Assembly (NCBI GenBank): GCA_910586445.1
Contig: CAJUHV010000012.1
Coordinates: 23,283-72,895 of the forward strand
DNA length: 49,613 nt
DNA from: an uncultured Eubacterium sp.
GTDB taxonomy: Bacteria > Bacillota > Clostridia > Lachnospirales > Lachnospiraceae
Direction of reading: 5' to 3'
The notes below the pieces were generated by a model. The model saw nothing but the letters and a program-made list of their open reading frames with translations, was not told where the DNA came from and did no database searches. Below are positions 41,877-49,613 of the stretch, piece after piece. The translations under genes were made by a program, and so were the position numbers. Position 1 is the stretch's first letter; each line of letters opens with the position of its first letter.

Positions 41877-43421
41877 ATGATTCAGGAAAATATATTGAAA
41901 TTAGCAGATTATGGCTTAGCAACAGGACTGATCCAGCCGGAAGACCGGCAGTATACGATTAACCGTCTGCTGGAGCTGTTTGAGCTGGATGAGCTGGAAG
42001 AGGCAGCAGCAGAAGCACACGAAAAAGAACCGAAAATGACGCAGCAGACAGCAGAAGAGGCGCTTGAGACGATTTTAAAGGAAATGATGGATTATGCACA
42101 TGCGCAGGGTATTTTAAAGGAAGACAGCATTGTATACCGCGACCTGTTTGATACAAAGATTATGAGCCTGCTGGTACCGAGGCCGAGTGAAGTCATAGGG
42201 GTGTTCCGCCGGCTGTACGAGGAAGGAGCGCAGAAGGCGACCGATTATTTTTATAAGCTCAGCTGCGATACGGACTATATCCGCAGATACCGTATCAAAA
42301 AGGATTTAAAATGGGTGACAGACACCGAATTTGGCGAGCTGGATATTACCATCAACCTTTCCAAGCCGGAAAAAGATCCAAAAGCGATTGCAGCAGCGAA
42401 GCTGGCAAAACAAAGCGGTTATCCAAAATGCCTGCTCTGTAAGGAAAATGAGGGCTATGCGGGCAGGGTTAACCATCCGGCCAGGCAGAACCACAGAATT
42501 ATTCCGGTGACAATTAACCAGAGCGACTGGTATTTCCAATATTCACCGTATGTGTATTACAATGAGCATTGTATCGTATTTAATACACTGCATACGCCGA
42601 TGAAGATCGAACGGGCGACATTTGGCAAGCTGCTGGATTTTGTAGAGCAGTTCCCGCATTACTTTGTAGGCTCAAATGCAGACCTGCCGATTGTCGGTGG
42701 TTCGATTTTAAGCCATGACCATTTTCAGGGAGGGCATTATGAATTTGCCATGGCAAAAGCTCCGGTTGAAAAAGAGATCCGGTTTGCAGGCTTTGAGGAT
42801 GTATCGGCAGGCATTGTAAAATGGCCGATGTCTGTAATACGTATCCGCGCGGATAAAAAAGAGCGCCTGGCAGAGCTGGCAGACCGTATTTTGTTAAAAT
42901 GGCGCGGATATTCGGACGAATCCGCATTTGTATTTGCCGAGACAGACGGCGAGCCGCACAATACGATTACTCCGATTGCCCGCATGAGGGATCACAAATA
43001 CGAGCTGGATCTCGTGCTGCGCAACAATATAACGACAGATGAGCACCCGCTGGGCGTTTATCATCCGCATGCCGATCTGCACCATATAAAAAAGGAAAAC
43101 ATCGGCCTGATTGAAGTCATGGGCCTTGCAGTACTGCCGGCCAGGCTGAAGGATGAAATGGCACAGCTGAAAGAAGCTGTATTATCCGGTGAAGACCTTA
43201 GGAAAAATGAGCTGTTAGAAAAGCATGCTGACTGGGTAGACGAATTTCTTAAAAAATATAGCGGGGAAGGTACAAAAATCAGTGCAGCGAACATTGATGA
43301 AATCATCCGCCATGAGATCGGACTCGTATTTATGGAAGTGCTCAAAGATGCAGGTGTATACAAATGTACACAGGAGGGCAGAGAAGCATTTTTGAAATTT
43401 GTAGATGAAGTGAATCGGTAA
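41877..43421 (+). CDS. galT: UDP-glucose--hexose-1-phosphate uridylyltransferase, class 2
   Basis: Exchanges UMP between UDP-glucose and galactose 1-phosphate. The 514-residue size and sequence (YRDLFDTKIMSLLVPRPSEV, YPKCLLCKENEGYAGR, NHRIIPVTIN, SHDHFQGGHYEFAM, VLRNNITTDEHPLGVYHPH) are those of the Gram-positive class 2 enzymes, which differ from the short E. coli type. Strong ribosome site GAGGAGGAGAAT. It closes the galK-galT operon. Confidence 0.96.
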   Translation: MIQENILKLADYGLATGLIQPEDRQYTINRLLELFELDELEEAAAEAHEKEPKMTQQTAEEALETILKEMMDYAHAQGILKEDSIVYRDLFDTKIMSLLVPRPSEVIGVFRRLYEEGAQKATDYFYKLSCDTDYIRRYRIKKDLKWVTDTEFGELDITINLSKPEKDPKAIAAAKLAKQSGYPKCLLCKENEGYAGRVNHPARQNHRIIPVTINQSDWYFQYSPYVYYNEHCIVFNTLHTPMKIERATFGKLLDFVEQFPHYFVGSNADLPIVGGSILSHDHFQGGHYEFAMAKAPVEKEIRFAGFEDVSAGIVKWPMSVIRIRADKKERLAELADRILLKWRGYSDESAFVFAETDGEPHNTITPIARMRDHKYELDLVLRNNITTDEHPLGVYHPHADLHHIKKENIGLIEVMGLAVLPARLKDEMAQLKEAVLSGEDLRKNELLEKHADWVDEFLKKYSGEGTKISAANIDEIIRHEIGLVFMEVLKDAGVYKCTQEGREAFLKFVDEVNR

Positions 43422-43441
43422 TGCCGCTTTTGTTATAAATG

Positions 43442-43476
43442 GGGGCTGGGACACGGTTTTTATGTGTCCCGGCCTC
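43442..43476 (+). terminator. Strong hairpin after galT without a T-run
   Basis: GGGGCTGGGACAC pairs with GTGTCCCGGCCTC over 12-13 bp. No U-tract follows, so it is a weak terminator or a 3'-end stabiliser. Confidence 0.5.
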
Positions 43477-43551
43477 TGTCTGCGTACAGCCGCCGCAGGG
43501 GACTGCATGAAAAAACATACGCAACTGCGATCATCCTTAAAAGTACTAAAA

Positions 43552-43579
43552 TTGATAGACATTTGTTGGTGAATATGGT
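43552..43579 (+). promoter_or_regulatory. Candidate promoter for the exported DUF6273 protein gene
   Basis: TTGATA (43552-43557), 16-base spacer, TATGGT (43574-43579). Modest match. Confidence 0.35.
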
Positions 43580-43630
43580 AAACTCTACCTTGGGAATTTA
43601 GGTCTTTAGCCAATGAGAAAGGAGAATGAG

Positions 43631-45391
43631 ATGAATAGCAAAAAAATGATGATAGTAAGGCTTTTGTCTCTGCTTGTGGCAGCGGTACTGTCTGCCTCAC
43701 AGGGGATGGCAGTACTGGCGAAGACAGCGGATGCGCCTTCCAATCCGGTATACCATTCTGCGGATGATACGACGGACTGGGATTATGTTTATTTTGGCAG
43801 CTATCCGCAGGCAGAGGTGGAGGGAGTCCGGCTGACCGATGAGATTGTAAATGCAGAGTATGACAGTAATGGAGATGCATGGGTAGATGGAACAAAATAC
43901 CGCAGGTTTAATATATCGCAGGCAAACAATACCGGAAATTTTGCAAGCGGCGGATATCGTTATTTTAAATGGCAGCGGATACGGTGGCGTGTGCTGCAGA
44001 GTGAACAGGACACGCTGATGCTTATGGCGGATCTGTGCCTGGACTGCAAAGACTATAATACAAGAAGGCAGATCATTTCATGGGAAACTTCCAGCATTAG
44101 AAAGTGGCTGAATGATACGTTTATTAATTCTGCATTTAATGGAAGTGAAAAAAACAGCATTGTAGAAAAGACCGTGGAAAACGATAAAAATTCACTTTAT
44201 CAGACAACAGCAGGCCAGAATACATTAGACCGTATTTATCTGCTGTCGTTTAAAGAGGCAGTTAATTCAGAATACGGATTTTACGAATCGGTCAATGCAG
44301 GCTCGAAAAGCCGCACATTACAGGTCAGCGACTATGCATACCGCATGGGCGCACAGCAGGGGTCTTCAGAACGGGGCGGATGGTGGCTGCGTACACCGGG
44401 ACGGACGCAGGATTATGCATCATATGTCAGTACGAGCGGACAGTGTGACCGGGCAGGCATGGATGTGGATACCGACAAGCTGGCAGTCGTACCAGTGCTG
44501 AATATCAGGCTCTCTTCAGACGAATGGCATAAGACAGATGACGGGACAAGCGGATACGGCGGTGAAAATATTCATCCGCTTACGGTCAGCGGGCCGGTCA
44601 GCAGGGATGTAAAAGTCGGTGAAAAAGTAGTATTTCAAGTAGAAGTGTCAGGCGGTGATCCTTCAAATTATACATATGAGTGGTTTTATGCGCAGTCGCC
44701 GGTGGAGGAAGGAAAAAAACTGGAGTGGCTGAACAGCGCCGGTGTGGAGATGGTGCCGTCAGATTTATCCATGGACGGTATTTACCTGTACTGTATTGTC
44801 AGTGACGGTAAATTTGTAGTCACTTCTAACCGGGCAAAAATATTTATCAGCAGATCGGATACGGAAAAGAAAGCCCAGAAAATAACTGCAAAATTAAAAA
44901 ATGGGAAAATTGCCTATGGCTCAAGCGTTTCTTTAGGGGCAAAGACGAGCGGAAATGGAAAACTTAAATATAAAAGCAGCAACAGCAAAGTGCTTGCCGT
45001 CAGCTCATCAGGAAAGATTACTGTAAAAGGATATGGGACAGCTACAATCAAGATTCAGGCTGCCGCAACAGAAAAATATAAAAAGGCGGCCAAAAAGATC
45101 AAGCTGACTGTAATTCCCAAAAAGGTAGAAGGCGCCGGCGGATATGCAAGAGGCGGAAAAGTATATTTCAGCTGGAAGGCAGACTCTTCGGCAAGCGGCT
45201 ACCAGTACAGTGTCGCTTATAATGTGAATGGCATTACAAATAAAAGCGTAGGATTAAAAACAGATAACAGCCTGACGATGAATGCTTCTGGCGTATCTGG
45301 AAAAATTACGCTGCAGGTAAGGGCATATAAAAAAGTCGGTTCAAAGACCTATTATGGCAGCTGGAGCAGCAAGTGGGCGGTACAGCTGTAG
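43631..45391 (+). CDS. Exported DUF6273/Ig-like/FN3-like surface protein
   Basis: 586 residues. Signal peptide about 1-32 (LLSLLVAAVLSASQGMAVLA). Then a DUF6273-like module (DYVYFGSYPQAEV, IRWRVLQSEQDTLMLMAD, SSIRKWLNDTFINSAF, GGWWLRTPGRTQDYASYV, VVPVLNI), an Ig-like region (VKVGEKVVFQVEVSG), a bacterial Ig-like domain group 2 motif (YKSSNSKVLAVSSSGKITV) and a fibronectin III-like end (WKADSSASGYQYSVAY). No LPXTG or membrane anchor, so it is probably secreted or wall-associated non-covalently. DUF6273 proteins are common in Lachnospiraceae; function unknown. ATG 43631 follows GAAAGGAG (43616-43623). It lies 71 bases before the first kinase gene. Confidence 0.82.
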   Translation: MNSKKMMIVRLLSLLVAAVLSASQGMAVLAKTADAPSNPVYHSADDTTDWDYVYFGSYPQAEVEGVRLTDEIVNAEYDSNGDAWVDGTKYRRFNISQANNTGNFASGGYRYFKWQRIRWRVLQSEQDTLMLMADLCLDCKDYNTRRQIISWETSSIRKWLNDTFINSAFNGSEKNSIVEKTVENDKNSLYQTTAGQNTLDRIYLLSFKEAVNSEYGFYESVNAGSKSRTLQVSDYAYRMGAQQGSSERGGWWLRTPGRTQDYASYVSTSGQCDRAGMDVDTDKLAVVPVLNIRLSSDEWHKTDDGTSGYGGENIHPLTVSGPVSRDVKVGEKVVFQVEVSGGDPSNYTYEWFYAQSPVEEGKKLEWLNSAGVEMVPSDLSMDGIYLYCIVSDGKFVVTSNRAKIFISRSDTEKKAQKITAKLKNGKIAYGSSVSLGAKTSGNGKLKYKSSNSKVLAVSSSGKITVKGYGTATIKIQAAATEKYKKAAKKIKLTVIPKKVEGAGGYARGGKVYFSWKADSSASGYQYSVAYNVNGITNKSVGLKTDNSLTMNASGVSGKITLQVRAYKKVGSKTYYGSWSSKWAVQL

Positions 45392-45462
45392 TACGGCAGG
45401 CATTATTACAGTCCTGATTGGAGACGGATTATTTAGAGGGCGGATACGATGAGGGATGAAAG

Positions 45463-47532
45463 ATGGCGGTAATCATATGCTTTCACTGTTTAAAAGTTAA
45501 AGGAAGATTTGATGTGTGTCCTTACTGTGGGAATACAGAGTCTATACAGGTGGAACGGCCATACCAGCTGCCTTATGGCGAGACGCTGCATGACCGGTAT
45601 ATTATGGGGCCTGGTATCGGCAGCGGCGGCTTTGGCATTACATACAAGGCATTTGATACGGCGCTTAGGACGGTCGTGGCAGTCAAGGAATTTTATCCGG
45701 CCGGACTTGTGAACCGGGGCGAAGGTGAGAGAAAGGTAGGCATATTTTCCGGTGAAAAGGAACGTGAGTATAAGCGGCGGATGGGACGTTTTTTAGAAGA
45801 GGCCAGAAATCTGGCGATGTTTTCAGATGAGAAGTCTATCGTAAACGTATTTGACTATTTTGAAGAGAATGCAACGGCATATATTATTATGGAGTATGTA
45901 GACGCGCCTCTTTTAAAAGACTATTTAAAGGAAAAAGGCACGCTTTCCATAGATGAGGCTGTCGGGTATATGCTGGCGATTTTAGAGGCATTGTCAATAG
46001 TCCACAGCCACGACATTATACATAAGGATATAAGCCCGGACAATATATTTGTGACAGGGCCGGATACGATTAAGCTGTTCGATTTTGGTGCGGCAAAGCT
46101 GAGCGGCGGAGATTTTGAAAATCCAGATCATCAAAATATTGATCCGGTCAATTTGAAAAATGGGCGCTTGGATGATATAATCGTAAAAGCAGGCTATACT
46201 CCATTAGAGCAGTACAGCAGTCAGAATGAACAGGGGCCGTTTATGGACATTTATGCGGCGGGTGCAGTATTTTATCAGATGATTACCGGAGAAAAGCCGC
46301 TGGATGCACCTGCCCGGATGGAGCAGGATAACATCAAGCGGTTCTGTACATTTGGGATCAAAGGAAACAAAAGGCTGGAGCGGGTTATTTTCCGGGCGCT
46401 GGATATGGATCCGGGTATGAGGTATCAGACCGCGGAGGAGTTCAGGGATGCGGTCGCAGGCAGAAAAATAGCGGCAGTGCCTCAGCGGGGCGTTTTCCGT
46501 CCGGCTGCACCAAAGCCGCGGTTCATCTGGGCAGGAGCAGCTGTTCTGGCAGGCGTGGTGCTGCTGTGCCATGTGGTTCTGCCGCATAAGCCGGGTACAG
46601 GGATGGATCTTGAAAATATGGAATCCTGCAGCCTGGAAGTGTGGCTTGAGGCAGATCAGGATACCGGCACAGAGCTGATACAGATCATGCAGGAACGCAT
46701 AGAAGAGGAATGTCCGCAGCTTACGGTGATGGTCAAAGTGTTTGAGGCAGATGAGTATGCCGGGCAGCTGGAGCAGGCGGCTGCGTCAGGCAGCCTCCCG
46801 GAAGTGTTTTGTACCGACTGGCTCTCGGCAGAGGATTACTGCGAAGAGCTGTCCGGGCTGACTCGTACGATAGACCCGTCGTTATATTTATATTTTGATG
46901 ATATTATGGATGGAGAGATCTATGAGATTCCGACCAGCGTACAGATCGGCGTTGCATATGTCAATGAAAATAAGACATCCGGCCTGCCGGAGTCGATTGC
47001 GCTGGAAGACCTTGTAAAACAAGAGGGCGTATTGGACTATGCCGATGAGCCGGAAGTATACAGTAGATTTCAAGAGGCGAATGAACCAGTTGCATGGATC
47101 GCCGGCGATCTGTCCGCATTAGATCAGGTAGAAGAAGTGACCGTAGAGGCGGTTCCTCCGACTGATTTTGCAGTGCTGCCAGTGTTAAAAGACAAAAAAC
47201 TGATCGGATCGCTGCGCAGTCACTATGGCATAAATAAACAGGCGGCAGACAGCCAGAAAGCAGCCGGCAGGTATCTGCTGACGCTGCTTTTAGATCATAA
47301 AATGCAGACCGCAGCTTATATGGGCAGCCGGGATGGGATACCTTTGAACAAGGCAGCTGTGGACAGCTATGTAGAGACAAAGATGACAACATACCTGTCT
47401 GCCCTAAAAGAATATAAATTGGAAGAAGCAGTAATATATGAAGGCGGCAGTATGTGCCGGATCATAAGGGAAGAAAGCAGGGATGAAAATGACAAGATGC
47501 ATGGGCTGTATGGAGCAGATGCCGGATCATGA
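45463..47532 (+). CDS. Transmembrane Ser/Thr kinase with zinc ribbon and solute-binding-protein-like ectodomain
   Basis: 689 residues. Zinc ribbon C6, C9, C19, C22. Kinase domain about 45-335: glycine loop GIGSGGFG (51-58), K75 in AVK, catalytic HKDISPDN with D189 and N194 (Lys replaces the usual Arg), DFG 207-209, and AGYTPLEQYSS after the activation loop. One membrane segment at about 355-374. The outer part (385-689) lacks PASTA repeats. It reads instead like an extracellular solute-binding protein: VWLEADQDTGTELIQIMQER, the clustered VAYVNENKTSGLPES, and HYGINKQAADSQKAAGRYL through MGSRDGIPLN. I infer a sensor that binds a ligand outside and signals by phosphorylation. ATG 45463 follows GAGGGATG. 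The next kinase gene starts inside its 3' end. Confidence 0.85.
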   Translation: MAVIICFHCLKVKGRFDVCPYCGNTESIQVERPYQLPYGETLHDRYIMGPGIGSGGFGITYKAFDTALRTVVAVKEFYPAGLVNRGEGERKVGIFSGEKEREYKRRMGRFLEEARNLAMFSDEKSIVNVFDYFEENATAYIIMEYVDAPLLKDYLKEKGTLSIDEAVGYMLAILEALSIVHSHDIIHKDISPDNIFVTGPDTIKLFDFGAAKLSGGDFENPDHQNIDPVNLKNGRLDDIIVKAGYTPLEQYSSQNEQGPFMDIYAAGAVFYQMITGEKPLDAPARMEQDNIKRFCTFGIKGNKRLERVIFRALDMDPGMRYQTAEEFRDAVAGRKIAAVPQRGVFRPAAPKPRFIWAGAAVLAGVVLLCHVVLPHKPGTGMDLENMESCSLEVWLEADQDTGTELIQIMQERIEEECPQLTVMVKVFEADEYAGQLEQAAASGSLPEVFCTDWLSAEDYCEELSGLTRTIDPSLYLYFDDIMDGEIYEIPTSVQIGVAYVNENKTSGLPESIALEDLVKQEGVLDYADEPEVYSRFQEANEPVAWIAGDLSALDQVEEVTVEAVPPTDFAVLPVLKDKKLIGSLRSHYGINKQAADSQKAAGRYLLTLLLDHKMQTAAYMGSRDGIPLNKAAVDSYVETKMTTYLSALKEYKLEEAVIYEGGSMCRIIREESRDENDKMHGLYGADAGS

Positions 47533-49613
47533 GCAGATCTGCCCGAAATGCGGATACGATAAAAATGCAGCCGTACAAGAAGCTTATTATCTGCTGCCGG
47601 GGACGGCGGTGGGAGAAAAATATATTGTAGGAAGAGTATTAGGCTATGGCGGGTTCGGCGTCACATATATCGGATGGGACAAAATGTTAAACCGCAGGGT
47701 AGCGATCAAGGAATATCTGCCAAGCAATCTTGCAACCCGCAGCTATGGTACACAGAGGATTTCTGTTTATTCTGGAGAAGCAGGGGAACAGTACCACAAG
47801 GGATTGGAGCGCTTTATGTCAGAGGCAAGACGCCTTGCAAAGTTTCATCATGTGCCGGAGATTGTAGATATTTATGACTGCTGTTTGGACAATAACAGCG
47901 GCTATATTGTAATGGAATATCTGGAGGGTGAGACCGTAAAGCAGATTCTGCAGAATGTAGAAAAGATGCCGGAAGATAAGGCGTTAAAAATTATAAGGTC
48001 TGTTTTAGCCGGGCTTTCTATGGTGCATAAAGAAGGAATTATTCATAGGGATATTGCACCGGACAATATATTTATTACAAAAAAGGACGAGGTAAAGATT
48101 CTGGATTTTGGAGCTGCCCGCCATGAGTCGGCAGGGCAGTCCAAGACACTGTCAGTTATATTAAAGCCCGGATATGCCCCGCAGGAGCAGTATTCCAGTA
48201 ACAGCGAGCAGGGATCGTGGACGGATATGTATGCGATTGGAGCTACATTTTATCGTATGATTACGGGAAAAACGCCGCAGGAGTCGTTAGAACGTGCAGT
48301 GGAAGATCATCTGCTGCCGCCTTCCCAGCTGGGCATTCAGATAGATCCGGCTGTGGAGCATGCTGTTTTAAGCAGCCTGCAGGTTAAGAAGGAACGCAGG
48401 ATTCAAAATGCGGAACAATTTTTAGATGCCTTAAATGGAAAAGGAAAACCTGTCCCAAAGCCGCAGCCTGTTTTTAATAAAAACTGGATTAAATATATTG
48501 CAGGCGTTGTCTGTGCAGCTGTATGCATTTCGATTGCGTTTTTTGTAAAAAGCAGTGCATCCGGCAGCCCGGTCGATAATTCGGACAGTGGCGCGGTGCT
48601 GACTGAGAATGAGTGCTTTGTACCGAATATTATGGGCATGGATATTGAAGAAGCAGAAAAGCTGCTAAAGGAAAAGCAGCTGAACGTAGTTATCAGCGGA
48701 ATGAATTATAGCGACAGCATAGAAAAAGACCGGATACTAAGCCAGAATCCAAAGGATGGCGAAAAGGCGGAACCAGACCAGACAGTGTATGTCATAATGA
48801 GCGGCGGCAATGAAGAGGTCATGATGCCGGATTTAAGGGGACTGACTTACGATGAAGCAGCAGATCTGATTAAGGCGCAGAACCTGATACTGGCAGAAGA
48901 TGAGATCGGCCAGGAATATAGTGAATTTGTAGAAAAAGGCAGAATTACTGCCCAGAGCATAGAGTCAAAGGAACGTATCGGGGTAGAGACGGAAGTATCC
49001 TTTACGATTTCGCGGGGCAGAATATCGGAAGAGACAGCTGTATTAAAAGTGCCGAATCTGGTCGGAGCGACTTATGATGAAGCAGTAAAGCGTCTTGCCC
49101 GGTTAAAAGAGAAAGAAGGATTTACTTATACAATCGGTGAGACACAAAAAAAGAACAATGTAAAAGTAAAAAAGAATAGAATTGCAAGCCAGAGTCCTAA
49201 GGCAGGCACCAGGGTGCGTTCGGACGAACCGATTCATCTGGTAATCAGCAAAGGGCCGAAGATCGTACAGGTGCCCAGGCTGGTAAATCTGTCGCAGGAA
49301 AAAGCAGTAAAGCAGCTGGAAAAAAAGGGATTAAAGGCAAAGGTTGAAACCAGCCATAGCAGCAGTGTGGCGGCGGGACAGGTAATCAGCCAGGGAAAAA
49401 AGCCGGATGCCAGGATTGCGCAGGGCAGCGAGGTGTCTATCGTAGTAAGCCTTGGGAAAGCACCGGCAGCACCGAGCAGCAATACGGGAGGCAGTACGTC
49501 AAACAATAGTTCTGCAAATAATAATCCTGCAGGCGGCGGAACGTCAAATGGCAATTCTGCAGGCGGCGGAACGTCAAATGGCAGCTCCGCAGGCGGCGGA
49601 ACGTCAAATGGCA
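47489..49613 (+). CDS. Transmembrane Ser/Thr kinase with zinc ribbon and four PASTA domains (3' end outside window)
   Basis: At least 708 residues; no stop before the window end. Zinc ribbon C4, C7, C18, C21. Kinase domain: glycine loop VLGYGGFGVTY, AIKEYLP, HRDIAPDN, DFGAAR, PGYAPQEQYSS. Membrane segment about 332-355. PASTA domains at about 377-441, 443-510, 521-589 and 593-655, each starting like VPNLVG and ending in VISKG-type strands. Such kinases bind peptidoglycan fragments and control cell-wall growth. After PASTA 4 a Ser/Asn/Gly-rich tail with 30-bp repeats begins. I chose ATG 47489 (CAGGG upstream); ATG 47483 is two codons earlier. It overlaps the upstream kinase gene by about 44 bases. 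Confidence 0.9.
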   Translation, partial: MTRCMGCMEQMPDHEQICPKCGYDKNAAVQEAYYLLPGTAVGEKYIVGRVLGYGGFGVTYIGWDKMLNRRVAIKEYLPSNLATRSYGTQRISVYSGEAGEQYHKGLERFMSEARRLAKFHHVPEIVDIYDCCLDNNSGYIVMEYLEGETVKQILQNVEKMPEDKALKIIRSVLAGLSMVHKEGIIHRDIAPDNIFITKKDEVKILDFGAARHESAGQSKTLSVILKPGYAPQEQYSSNSEQGSWTDMYAIGATFYRMITGKTPQESLERAVEDHLLPPSQLGIQIDPAVEHAVLSSLQVKKERRIQNAEQFLDALNGKGKPVPKPQPVFNKNWIKYIAGVVCAAVCISIAFFVKSSASGSPVDNSDSGAVLTENECFVPNIMGMDIEEAEKLLKEKQLNVVISGMNYSDSIEKDRILSQNPKDGEKAEPDQTVYVIMSGGNEEVMMPDLRGLTYDEAADLIKAQNLILAEDEIGQEYSEFVEKGRITAQSIESKERIGVETEVSFTISRGRISEETAVLKVPNLVGATYDEAVKRLARLKEKEGFTYTIGETQKKNNVKVKKNRIASQSPKAGTRVRSDEPIHLVISKGPKIVQVPRLVNLSQEKAVKQLEKKGLKAKVETSHSSSVAAGQVISQGKKPDARIAQGSEVSIVVSLGKAPAAPSSNTGGSTSNNSSANNNPAGGGTSNGNSAGGGTSNGSSAGGGTSNG
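49529..49613 (+). repeat. 30-bp coding tandem repeats in the kinase tail
   Basis: Three copies, the last cut, of a unit beginning GCAGGCGGCGGAACG and encoding AGGGTSNG(N/S)S. They start at 49529, 49559 and 49589 and continue beyond the window. Confidence 0.9.

Overview
The window looks like a chromosomal segment of a Gram-positive, low-to-mid GC anaerobe of the class Clostridia, most probably a Lachnospiraceae gut bacterium. Pointers are the uvrC-hprK-murB-rapZ-whiA neighbourhood, a split transketolase, a type III glutamine synthetase, a DUF1002 exported protein, class 2 GalT, zinc-ribbon Ser/Thr kinases with PASTA domains, strong AGGAGG-type ribosome sites and several GTG/TTG starts. Genus cannot be fixed from sequence alone. 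Almost all genes lie on the + strand; I see no rRNA, tRNA, CRISPR, prophage or full transposase gene.

Layout. 1-1133: a structured mobile repeat in tandem, then an amino-acid ABC ATPase. 1308-6801: a pentose/sugar block (small transaldolase, two-gene transketolase, AraD, mutarotase, sugar-binding lipoprotein). 6802-9237: a possible small RNA, a zinc-ribbon protein and CTP synthase. 9513-21149: housekeeping genes (FtsH with a very long low-complexity tail, UvrC, HPr kinase, M18 aminopeptidase, MurB, RapZ, WhiA, lipid kinase), with purine-rich tandem repeats filling the two largest gaps. 21249-26200: class II aldolase, GlnN, and a convergent AAA/nuclease-like protein. 26451-28345: a decayed BlaI-BlaR1 pair, the repressor split by a 178-bp MITE and the M56 sensor frameshifted. 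28499-35308: an unknown coiled-coil protein, a chemoreceptor, a degenerate soluble chemoreceptor-like protein, a lipase-like hydrolase and a DUF1002 protein. 35476-39177: methyltransferase, Hsp33, NAD synthetase. 39558-43421: PAP2 membrane phosphatase divergent from galK-galT. 43631-end: an exported DUF6273/Ig-like protein and two consecutive transmembrane Ser/Thr kinases, the second cut by the window edge.

The most unusual items are: (a) a receptor-like Ser/Thr kinase whose outer domain resembles an ABC solute-binding protein, followed immediately by a PASTA kinase; (b) two MITE families, one of which splits blaI and, in a second older copy, has rewritten the C-terminus of NAD synthetase, the other with 8-bp target duplications and compensatory changes in its hairpins; (c) recurrent intergenic purine-rich tandem repeats, two of which multiply a ribosome-binding site; (d) an FtsH with about 300 extra residues rich in Q, P, G and A. 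Function assignments rest on motifs read by eye; no database search was possible.
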